Shown: piece by piece, positions 1 to 11,100 of the stretch
How the letters are laid out: the number at the start of each line of letters is the position of its first letter
Numbering within the stretch: position 1 is the stretch's first letter
Origin: Dicaeum eximium
Lineage: Eukaryota; Chordata; Aves; Passeriformes; Dicaeidae
Length of the DNA: 64,000 nt
Reading direction: 5' to 3'
Assembly: GCA_013396995.1 (NCBI GenBank)
Contig: VWZP01002893.1
Span: 248,001-312,000, forward strand
The notes under the pieces: model-generated
Seen by the model: the letters and a program-made list of their open reading frames with translations, nothing else
Told to the model about the DNA's origin: nothing
Databases searched by the model: none
Program-made: the position numbers and the translations under genes

Positions 1-857
1 GATGACTGAGAAACAGGCTGAAATTGTAGTTTGGCCAGAAGCAGGCTGATGTGGAGTACAGAGCCAGAACTACAAGTCAGCAGAAAGGAAGTGGGAATTT
101 TATGTGAGCTATTATCCAGATGCAGTGGTGGGGGTAGAGGTTGTGAGCAGAGCTTTGTGTAACATCTCCAGAAAGCTGGGAAAGGAATAAGCCAGCTGCT
201 CAGATATACTAAGTAAGCCATCAAAAGAGCAGAAGGCTGAGGAGACTCTTCCCTTCCTTAAGAGCTACTGGCATATTACTGCTATGTTTACACTTTCAGT
301 TCTATTGCTTGGGAGGTGAAGAGCTGCAAAGAACACAGAAAGCCTTGAAGATCTTAATAGAAAGGGGCCACTACTGCTCTACCTCAGCCGTGGAATAAGA
401 ATCCCTTTGGGCAGATGGGATGCAGCAGAGTTGTCTTCTGCTGTGCTTCCACTGTGCAGTGGTGTAACAAATGAGACCCTCCTTTGTTAGTAAGGGGAGA
501 AAAGAGAGAGAATACTTTCAGTTAAAATACAGAAGATGGCTGGGAGTGGAATCATTGTGTGCTCTTGAAGGACTCTGATTCCAGTATGTCTGAACAACTG
601 GCAAGTGTGGCTCCATCCTCACAGACAGGAGAGATGCAGAGGAAGTAATATTTCTCCTAAAAGTCAGAGAAAAGAGTGGATTTAATGAGTATTGCTCAGC
701 TTGGAGAAAGACAAAAGAGCAAATTAAACAGGGCATTTTTATGTGCAAGGTAAGAGCAGGGAAGCATCTGCCCCATAGTCTGCATTGTTGGAGTGAATAA
801 GTAGCTCACAAGTCACTAATTTCTTTTTCTTTTCTTTGATGGAATGGAAAGCAAACA

Positions 858-899
858 GGGTTATATATGTATATACAAGGGTTATATATGTATATACAC
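858..899. repeat. 21-bp tandem duplication, two copies
   Basis: GGGTTATATATGTATATACA plus one further base occurs at 858-878 and again at 879-899, differing only in that last base (A versus C). The AT-alternating core could have promoted slippage. Confidence 0.9.
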
Positions 900-3296
900 A
901 CCTTGGCTTTATTTTGCTTTGGTCTGTGCATTTTGCATAGGCTATAAGATACTTATGCAAAATAGAGTGCACAGTGACAGTGTTTACTGTGCACATGGAG
1001 AGACTGTAGTTTTACATCTTGGCTTTACACACAAGGATAGTTATGGGTGGACTCTTGCCTGACCATTAGGGTAAGGAAGCACTGGCTGCTCTCAGAGGCC
1101 AGTCAGAGACAGGCTGGGTGTGGAATGGTTTAGGGTATCAGGAAGATGACTAGATGCACAAGATGTTATATTCTGAGATGGAAAGAAGTGGGATGCTGAA
1201 CAGGCCACAGGTCATTGTGCTAATTAACTGCATCTGGAGACAGAAAATAAGCATTTTCTCGATGTCCATGTCAGTGTTGGAGGGACTGTTAATCCCTTTG
1301 TTATCCCTTGGGGATTCTGAGGAAATAGTTGATGCTGTCATGCAAGGTTCTTCTACCTTCCATCTTCTCCAAAGGGAAGTAAACTGGACTTGCAGCTTAA
1401 AATTATGATGTAGCTTCCAGCAGCAAAACCTTTCCCTTGGTAGTGGACATTTTTAAGAAATAGAATTTCTTGGAATGTAATTCTGTGTATGAGATTATAG
1501 ACATGGGGGAAAGCTACCTGTATGTAGTACTTCGACCAGGAATAATGTTCACACACACGCATGGATGGATTAGAAACTTGTTTGGAGACATCCCAGCTTT
1601 GCTGTTTCCTTCCCCTGATTTAATCTCTATGCTTGTGCTATCCAACATGTTGTGCTAGCCCTGCAGATCATGTCTTGACTCTGCTTTCTTACAATTTAGC
1701 TTGATATCTGCCTTATATCAGAAGTACATTGTGCAGTTGCTCTGAAACCAGGACCTGGACAAAGAGCAGCCGAATGAAACTAAGCATGGAAGAGGCTGTG
1801 GTGAAATGCTATTGGAAAACATGTAGAACTCCCAACTGTTGCAAGCATCTCTGGGTGCTGAGCTAATCTGTTAATTTTAGCATCCTGTGTCTCTGGAAGG
1901 TAGTAGGACAATCCAGTATCTTAATTGGTGAAAAACATTTATCTCCTTGTGCCAGTCAGGAGGATGTTCCTGAGCCAGTTATGTTCCAGTCTGGCCATCA
2001 CAATCCTTGCTTTTGTTAGGCTGAAAGTTATTTGTTCGTGGGAGCCATGGATAAGATGCTCACCTTTTAGAGGATGGAGATGAGGCCCACCTCACACACA
2101 GGCTCTCAGGGGACATACATCTGCTCTGTCTGCTCATTGCTCTTACTGCCTGTTGTAGCTGTCACCACTGAGATCCAGGTTTCGATCTGGGATGAGTGAT
2201 AGTCTCAGACAGTTCTGCCTTGTCTTAAGGATCTGATTTACTCAGGAAAATAAATGAAGCTACCATGAGCGTGTCTGAGCACAGACTATTATGCAGGAGT
2301 CGTCAGGGATGGAAAAAAAGGTGCTTTTCCTCAAGGTATAGCTCTGTAATAATTAAATGTACTATAGTAAGTCAAGTAGACTGATACTATTGCTGCACTG
2401 CTCAATAGATGGATGTGATGAGTGCAGGAGTGGCTTTGTGTAGGCTTTTCCACTGCTTGTCTAGCCAAAAGAGACTGCAGAAAGAGGATCATAGGTGAGC
2501 AAAACAGGGAGTAGCCAGGATCGTAGGTATCAGACAATGAATGAGTGAGCAAACGTTGGTCTCTGGCTGAGGGGGATCAAGGACTCTTCCTTTAGCAGAG
2601 TTCATTTTCTATAAAACTAATGGCTTTGTAACTGAGAAATGCTGTTGGTAGGATCCCAGAGAAAATTCTCAGGGTTTTAGCAGGTAGTGGGCTGCAGAGG
2701 TCCAAAATGGTACGAGGTAGAAATAACAGGAAAAGGTGAACTTCACACCCCACCTGAGTCACAGCCCTTTTTCTGGAAGAAATATTGATGGACAGCCCTG
2801 ATTTTGTGCTATTGTGAAACGTTAGCAGTGGTTAATGAAGTTAGCAGTGATTGGCATGCCAGGAACAAATCTGTACCATTGGCATGTGAAGCAACATGTT
2901 TGTGGCTGTTGGTAGTAACTGTTGTAAATGCATTATACAGATGGGTTTCTAAAAGCAAAGCTAAGAATTTGGTCCTTATAAATTAGACAAGGGCAGATTT
3001 CTAGCTGTGTTGACAGCCCTAATTCTGCTCATTGAAGCATGAGCACTGTGACATGGTGTGGCCCAGCATCACATGGGATATCAAGGAGAAGCAACGTTAT
3101 ACTTCAGCTCTTCCAAATTCTAGGCAGGCGCCTTATTGCATATCTCCCTCTGAAAAGAACCACCTTACTTTTCCATCCTGTGCACTGAAAGATGCAGAGA
3201 TTTTCTGTAATAAGCCATAGGTAATTGTTTCAATGCATGAGAACACACACATACCTTTATCTACATTCATTTGGATGCAGCATATACCTCTCTATA

Positions 3297-3316
3297 TATA
3301 CATGCATGCATGTATA
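3297..3316. repeat. Perfect 20-bp palindrome
   Basis: TATACATGCATGCATGTATA is identical to its own reverse complement. It is also built of a CATG/GCAT repeat, so it may be a simple microsatellite rather than a binding site. Confidence 0.9.
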
Positions 3317-3369
3317 AATGTAATATCAACACCAGGAAATCCATTGAAAACAAAACTACTGTTCTGTAT

Positions 3370-3650
3370 ACATCTACATTCTTTATTAAAAATACTGAAT
3401 TAATAAATACATGTTCTTGACAGATGAATTTAGGAACCATCCATTAAGCTTGACATTCATTAGGTGGGGAGAAGTCCAATCAGATTTCACTGACTCAACA
3501 AAGCCGCCTATAAATTGTGGGCTTTTTGTTCTGATGTTTGATGAATTATTCTTCATAATCCACTGTCTACTGCGATAAATCTAATCTTTCAGTTTTTGCT
3601 GTCTTAATAATTCTCAGAGCAACACTGTGACATTTTGTTTTTGTAGAGGG
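3370..3650. promoter_or_regulatory. Candidate conserved non-coding element
   Basis: Repeat-free, AT-rich block with many TAAT/ATTA words (for example TTCTTCATAATCCAC and GCGATAAATCTAATC) and no coding potential. Its texture resembles developmental enhancers, but this is an impression from base composition only. Confidence 0.25.
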
Positions 3651-6399
3651 GATAGAAAGGCTGGGACGCTGGAAAAAAGCCTCACTTGCTGTCTGGAAGT
3701 ATATTGCTCTATAACAAGGTAACATTTTTCTCACACCTAGAGCTCTGGTCTTGCAGACTTGCAGGGATCAATGAGTCCTTGGCAACATGAGCCATTATGT
3801 GTATCTTGTTGAAAAGATGACCAGCCTAGGATGAGGCTCACATTCCTTAAACCAGGAAGGGCATTCAAATTTCTGAGAGCAACAATGTGCTAGTGTTGAT
3901 AAAGTTAATTCCAGAAGTCCTGATGCCTTCCGTTGTTAGTGATTCTGCATCTCACTGCTCCCTAAATTTGTCTTGAGCAAACTGCTGACACAGGGACAAC
4001 ATTCATCACAGTGGCAAAGCAGAGCCACCACATCCCATGTAGAAAGATGTTATGTAGTGCTGGGCTGGGGAAGGGCTCCATGACTTAGGCCTTTCTGGAG
4101 AGGGAAGAGAATATAGCTCTCTGTGAAGTGGGCAAGTTGAAACCAGGCAGTAAGACTCCATCATTTGTTGCAGAACATGGATATAAAAAGGCTGGGATTA
4201 AGAGGTAATATATTTCAAAAGAAATTAGCTGGCAAGGCATGCACATTTAACTTTTATGATTTCAAGATTAAGATATCAGGCTGGAACTTGGGATATCTGG
4301 GTTAAATCCCAGCTCTGTCAAAGACTTCTCAGAACATGCTAGGCAGGTCAGGTAAGGTAGTCCTTTCAGAAAGGACTCGGGATTTGGGAGCTTAAATCCA
4401 ATTCACTTCCAGTATCTTCTGAAGTGTTTAAGGACAGGATTCACAAAAAAATACTGAGGCATCATGATGCCCAGCATTGTGGCATCAGGTGGTACGTGCT
4501 GCAGACTTTGGGAAGAGCAGTTGTGCTTTGGGAAAGCACTTTAGCATGGGAGGAAGCCTGTAGCTGACATCTGAGAACTCCTGGAAAGCATGAGTTTGTG
4601 CAGGGCCCGTGGTGGCTGTGCATTTCATACCATGGCACTCTGGGCTTAATGTGGTCTCTGGATGCAACCTCAGCACAAATACATACTAGTACTTGTTGAA
4701 ATAGATAGCTCCTGTTAGAGCTTTTATATCAGTTCCTTGAGGTGTGAATGCTAATACTAACAATCATGCATATTTTGCATATTTAAAATTAAATGAGCTT
4801 CATTCTTCATAATTAAAGAGTCAGGGCTGTGTTTCCAGCAAGTGAAGTACAGGGCACATTCATTTGCTGGTGGAGCATGTGCCTGATGGGGACCTAGCTT
4901 GCAGAAGGAGTGAGGGAAACCACTATGTGCAGGGACACTGCTCACCTGTACAGCTGTAAACCGGCAGCTGGCTGTCTTATTCCTTTCAAATAGCAGCCCT
5001 AAAGTTCCTTTCAAACCTTTATTAAACCTGTTGGGAAACTATGCTTGTTTAATCTCCTGCCAGGACTACAGATGGTAACAGCAAGTTTGATGAGGCCATT
5101 TGAAACCAGCTGTAGCCTGGAAAAAGCTTGAGAGTTCTGAAGTCAGATGGACTCTAAGATTGTCCCAGACTTTTGCTTGCTAATTATCCATCCTGGAAAC
5201 GCCAGTTTTTGTTAAGGGTGCTTGTGAGCAGTAAGAGCCTACAGCCTGTTCCAAGAACTCCCTGCTTGCATGAAATGGGTGCAGCCACCTTCATTTGGAA
5301 AGACTCCACTCCCTGGCAGGCAGTGTGGGAACCAGGCTCACCTCTTCTTTGCTTCCATGTCCTACTGCCTCTTGCTCGCTTTTGCGAGTCTGGGACACAC
5401 AGCCTGCAGCAGAGGCATTAGCTACCTCCAGCGGGCTGAGAAAAGACAATTCCATAATGAAAGAGGGTCATTTGCTAAGTGGGGGGTCCTGGAGCCCAGC
5501 CATAATTGTGCTTCTGTTTTATCTCAGCCTCACACCTGCTCATGTAATGGCTCAGCCGTGATCTGCTCCCTCCCCCTGTGCATGCTCTGCCCTTCTGCTC
5601 CTGGGGTATCATCAATTCTCTGGCCCTGTTGCAGTCCCTCGCCTTGCTGTTCTTGTCTGAAGCCTGTGAATGTGCACAAATTTGCCCTGGAATTGTGGGA
5701 GGGTCACTGAGCTGGCTCTATTGAATGTGACTGCTAACCTGACTTCCATGTCCTAAGTAGCAAGTTTTTAAATGAAATTCTTCTATCCAAAATAACTCCT
5801 AGATGCAGCTTTCTTCAATTATGTTTCTTTAGAAAACTTAGTCACACGATAATGAGGCATATATTATTCCTGCCAGAGGGAACATGTGCAGCTTTTTTTT
5901 TGCATGCATTCAGTTCTAGTGAAAATGGCTGGATTGACAGCGTAGGCAATTAAGAGGTTTTGAAATCCAGAGCAGATGGAATTTTATCCAATTTGTATAT
6001 GATCTTACTATAAATGTACCTTACTGGATTCAAGCCAGTGAACTCCCAAGTCTGTGTTTTAACCTTTGGGGGATGTTACCCAGCCTTATGACAGTTAGAC
6101 TAGTAACCATTTTGTGAAGAGTACATCCCTCTGATATAAGGATGTAGGGTAGTGAGAAAGTTGAAGAAAGTCCCAGCTTGACCTCATGTGACAAGTTCTC
6201 TCTGTTTGCATTTTTTTTCTTCCTTATGGGATCTACTGCCCATCAGGCTCTTGGCCACCTTAAATCTTTACCCTTAACAGATCCTCTCTTCAGGCAATAC
6301 ATAAACTTCACATAAAGGTAAAAGTCCCTGTGTCTTGAACACATTTTCTCTTGAGACACAAGTGTCAATAGGTTTGAATTATGGATCTGCTGTAATTAA

Positions 6400-6860
6400 A
6401 AACCACATAACTAGTTGTTTTTAGATGCAGTTGTTTTACTTAATTGATTTTGCCGCCAGGACCAAAGAGAATTAATTAAATAAATAAAATGCACCTTCCT
6501 AGTGAATTACTGGAGGCAGCTGAGTCTGTGTTGGTACCTAATTACTTCAAATGCTCCAGTTTGCTGCTAGCAATAGTTCTGTGTGGAAGGGGCTAGGAGA
6601 GAAGGGGTAGGGTGGTGTGGGAGGGGGCTCATTCCTTGGCAGCTGCAGGAGGGAACAGGCTGCTCCTTGTAGTATTTTTCTTCCTTTTCAGCAAAAAGAA
6701 TATTCGTTTAAGGCTTTGCATGAAGACTTTGCTTAGAAGGTCTTTATTCATATTTAATTGCTAGGTTGCTGCAGCTCCCATCTTTAATTACCTTTTAAAA
6801 AGCAGGTTATCAGAATGCACTGACATTCTTTCTTTTTTGTTACTGCATAAATTACAGGCT
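6400..6860. promoter_or_regulatory. Candidate conserved non-coding element (two blocks)
   Basis: Two AT-rich unique blocks (6400-6560 and 6690-6860) with dense homeodomain-like words such as TTAATTGATTTTG, GAATTAATTAAATAA and TTTAATTACC. They are separated by a GGGG-rich stretch. No coding or repeat signature is seen. Confidence 0.25.
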
Positions 6861-7982
6861 TCTCAACTGCTCACTTGAAGTCAGTTGAGCCTGTGAGAAG
6901 GGTAGGACAGGTTCCCTTTGCTGACTTCTGGAAACCTCAGAGCTTATGCTCACCTTGCCCTACAGAGCAGGACAGAAATCCTCAACTACCATTACATGAA
7001 CTATGCATGAAGCCACATGTCTGTGTTGGCCCTTGTTGTGAGCTGACTGACTGTTTGGGGGGGCCTGGCTCCTCAGCTAGGCTGAAATCGCACTACCATG
7101 GTCGTGGTGTTTGCAGAGCCTGTGCTGCCTGGTGCTGCCAAGAGGGTCTCTAGCAGGGTGCTATGTTATGCAGGGCAGGTGGGCCTTTGCCCTCTCCCAT
7201 TGACTCACCCATGTCTACCTTGGATTTTGCTTCCTGGACCTGCTCCTGGTAAATCTATTTCATCTGCAACTTTCCTTGTAGTCCAGTCCTGAATTTCTCA
7301 GCCAGAGCTTCTAATAATTTCCTCTGCTGCTCGCCAAGTGTTTTGCAGTCCCTGATTGGTGCTTCTTCTGAGCTGAGAACCCTGGTTACTTTTACAGAAG
7401 GTGTGAAAAAGTCCATCACATTAAACATGTTTTCAGGCCAAGTTATCAAGGTTGAAACAGAAATTTTTGTCCCCCTGCCCTGAATGCAGCCCTTAACCAC
7501 TGCTCCCATCATGTGCTGGCTTTCACTAAGTAAGCTAGCTGCTGCTGCTGTAATGCACAGGAATACACACTGTCAGGTTTCAGGGGTGATGGTAGGTGGT
7601 ATTAAATATCTGCAAAAGAAATACATGCAAAGGAGCAGCTGTTGATTTCTGCATCCAGAATGCTGAACATAATCACTCCAAACCATTTTCAGGACAGCCT
7701 GAAGAAGTCTCTCACATAGTGCTTGGCCACTAGAAGTCCAGGATGTGCTGCTGGGACTCTGTCACAGGTTTCCATAAGCAGTGTATCTCCAGGGCACTTG
7801 TGTGTTTGGCAGGCTTCACTCAGAGGCCAAACAATGACAAGCCTAAGAGAGGGGACAGAAGAAGGATGATAGGGCTGAGTCTGCCCAGATTTGGCACATG
7901 AACTCTCTGGCCTGTGGGCAGGACTTTCCTGAGAATAGCCTCTGTTACCCCAAGCTGATGCCTCTTTCTCTTCTCTTGGCAG

Positions 7983-8141
7983 ATAAAAGAGCTCTTCATG
8001 AGTTTTGAGGACACTCCCTTGGGAGCAGCATCACTAGCCCAGGTACACAAAGCAGTGCTGCAGGATGGGAGAACGGTGGCAGTGAAAATCCAACACCCCA
8101 AGGTCCAAGCTCAGAGCTCCAAGGATATTTTGCTCATGGAG
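7983..8141 (+). CDS. ADCK1: ADCK1 exon with alanine-rich loop and VAVK lysine
   Basis: 159 bases, 53 codons, phase 0 at both ends. The acceptor is the AG at 7981-7982 after a pyrimidine-rich tract (ctctttctcttctcttggcag) and the donor is gtaaaa at 8142. It translates as IKELFMSFEDTPLGAAS, then LAQVHKAVLQDGRTVAVK, then IQHPKVQAQSSKDILLMEV. This is the N-lobe of the UbiB kinase fold: GAAS takes the place of the glycine-rich loop of ordinary kinases, and the K of VAVK is the ATP-site lysine equivalent. The reading frame runs upstream into the intron for a few codons only by chance. Confidence 0.96.
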
Positions 8142-11100
8142 GTAAAACCACCTGTTGACTTCAAACTTACAGAACAATTGCCATTGAAATGTATGGGGAC
8201 CGCATTCATCTATGGTGTAAGCAGGTCTAACAACACCAGCCTGTGGCTTTGAAACCTCCACAGAGATCAATGCTGTCTTGCAGGATTAATACAGAAAATT
8301 GGTGAGGATTGCAGTGCTGGTGATTGTGTGGACGGAGAGACTGAACAACAGGGTAAGAGGGAAGGAGGGCAGAAGGAGAAGACAGGTAAAAATGAATGAC
8401 ATCATAGTAAGTCCATATAAGATTTAAGAAATAGAAATTGAGTCCTGAAGTCCCTTTTCAGTCTGTGTGCCCATTAACTGGTCTCAGGGACCATTAACTA
8501 ATCTCTTGTAGTCATGGCTGTGTGGCCAAGGAAAATCATTGTCCATGATTAGCATGTTTTTTTCTATTAAATTCTAGTGTGGATTCAACAGTGGATGAGG
8601 TTGCTATGATTCAGTTTTATTTCTTGATCAGCTCCTTAATGCTGAACTGATTCATGGTAGAAACAAAACCACTGAAATATGGAGAGAGTCACCTAACAGG
8701 GGCAAATACATAAATGAGGGATTCAGCTAGGAAAAAAGTTTCAATGCCTAGCTCCTGTTCCTCTCCTGAATGGTATGTACTGCTCTTATTTCTCAGTGCA
8801 GTGCTGTATCTTTTCCCAAACTTCTAAGTCTAGCCATGGAAAGGTGGAAATGGAAAAAAACTGCAGCACTGTACTGAATTGCAACTGACAAAGATGCCAG
8901 CAATATAGTATAGAACACGAAATGGGCACAGGGCTGAGGTGGAGGAGATGGGAAGGATTACGTCTGTAAGTGGTAACACTAAAGCTTTTTGCTCTCTTAA
9001 TAAAGCGTGTGTATATATATATGTATATATATACACACACACACATATACATGTATGTCTGTATATACAGTAAGTGCACATTAATTGGCAGACAGGTAGG
9101 TCCATGATACTAAAGAGGGGAAGCTTAAGCTGAGGAGTTCTGATGAGTGTTTGGAGGATATTGCTGACGCAGTAACACAGTTCTCCATCACAGAAAATCA
9201 GAAATCAAAGATTCTGCCAGCAACCTCTCAGAGTACCATGTAACTAAAGCTTCTTTAGGCAGTTAAAATACCCTGCTTTGAGGAATCCTGGCTAGTCTGC
9301 ATAGAAGCACAGCCTGTTCCAGCTGGGGCACATTAGTTTGCAACTGAGTGTTTAATTTGAACTCATGGTGAAAGGAATTTTTGTGTTCCAGAGAGATGTC
9401 CCAATAAGATAGGATCTGTCTGTTTCAGTGATGGTTTGAGAACACAGAACTGTTTGAACTGGCTTTGCATCCAGCTGGAAATTTGATTTTGATTCAGATC
9501 TTCTCCAGGACTCACTGCAGTCGTCTGCCCAATGAATTTGCATCATTTTATCCTTGTGTGGGACTGTTTTTGTGTAGACTGCATAGAAAGCCAGATCACA
9601 TGTGCTAATGTTCTGGTCCTTTAAGAGTCAGACAGACATTGCAGCTAGGTAAAGAGGTTAATTTAAATATTGATGGAGATGGTCTTATTTAGAGACTGAT
9701 TGGAAAGAATCTGAACAAGAAAAGGTAGCTGGAAAATTCCTAAATTCACTTGAGGTTTCATGGCATCGATGCTGACTCTTTAAAAATCAGTACAGCATCT
9801 GGTAAACTCAGAGAGAGTTACCTCACTGCTCTCTATATATCAATAATTATTTCAAGACAATATGTTAGACAGGTGTCAGAAAAGGGGTAGGCTAAATACT
9901 TGTTAGGATGTCTCTGCTGATGGTCAAGTTGGCGAATTGATTGAAAAGAGCATTTGAAGAAAGTGAAAAAAAATGCATTAATTTTCTCACATCAGGCACC
10001 AATGAAATAATTTTGGAGACCCTATGAAGTTTGTGTTCATGAAGATCGCTGGTTACATTTCATTTGGGTGACATAAATTTGAAAGGATTTATGCCTCTAG
10101 ATATAACAGTAAAAAATACAATTCAATAGTGTCTGGAACCTGGTGATTACATTTTTAAAGGAACATTGAGTTTGCAACTGACATTTAGATAAGAGAAGTG
10201 GAGACGGGGTGGAGAACAAATGTTGTCACACAACTGAACAGGAGCAGTGATGGTTCATAAATTTATTTTTTGTCATATGTTTCAATGATAGCAGCTTCCT
10301 GTGTGTACTTTAAATGTTCCTCCTGCAGTGCAGGAGTTCCCACCTCAGTGGTGGAGATTGAGAAAGGGAAACTCTGCAATAAGACACTTAAAAAGCTGTT
10401 TCTGTTTCCAGATGAATGTGCAGAACAGTTGAAAGAAAGACATTTCTTTCAAAGTGCATTCTATTTTTATGTTGTTTTTTTTTTTAATTTGTTTTATGAC
10501 TCAGTTAAAAACAGCCAAACAAATTATTTTCCTTAAGGTGTGGTCCAAATTGTCAGCTGTAAATTTGCAGCTCTGGTGGAGAAACTGTCCCTCTCTGTGT
10601 GAACAGAAAGCATACTTGGCTGCTGTGCAGCTTGATTATGCCATCCAATTGTGTAATGTTGATTCACTCAGCCTTTACATGTTGCTTCAATCAAATGTTT
10701 CAAGGAACTTTTTGGCTAGGATTTTCAAGGCACTGTGTCACTGAATATCTAATTCCTTTAAGAAGAAGAGCATTCCATGTGGTGGATATATGGTACTTGG
10801 GAAATACCTCCTCAGCCTTGTGAGGATGGCTTTGCCTGATGCTGAAGAGCAACTTGCCCTCTGACCTCCACCAGAAGTGTTATTTAAAGATCTGTAGCCT
10901 ACTTACTGTATCCAAACTCCACTGTCTTCTTTGAACTGCCCAGAGGATTTTCTGTGCTCAGCAGTGGAAGAAGTAACATAGAGGTGATGAGTCTTACTTT
11001 AGATCTTCCTCATCTGCATTATCTGAGAGCTGTTCAAATGAAGCCAAAGAATGACTTGTGGAATTACAGGACTCAGAAGATAATTGCTCCAGGGCAACAC

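Larger units (their letters stand above)
1..7982 (+). other. ADCK1: ADCK1 intron (3' part), no exon found
   Basis: Sequence upstream of the first recognised exon. I looked for codons of the preceding ADCK1 exons (the KxGQ helix and the segment before IKELF) and did not find them, so this is taken as the 3' part of one long intron. It contains a 21-bp tandem duplication (858-899), a perfect 20-bp palindrome (3297-3316) and AT-rich blocks that could be regulatory (about 3370-3650, 6400-6560, 6690-6860). No transposon is evident. Confidence 0.7.
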
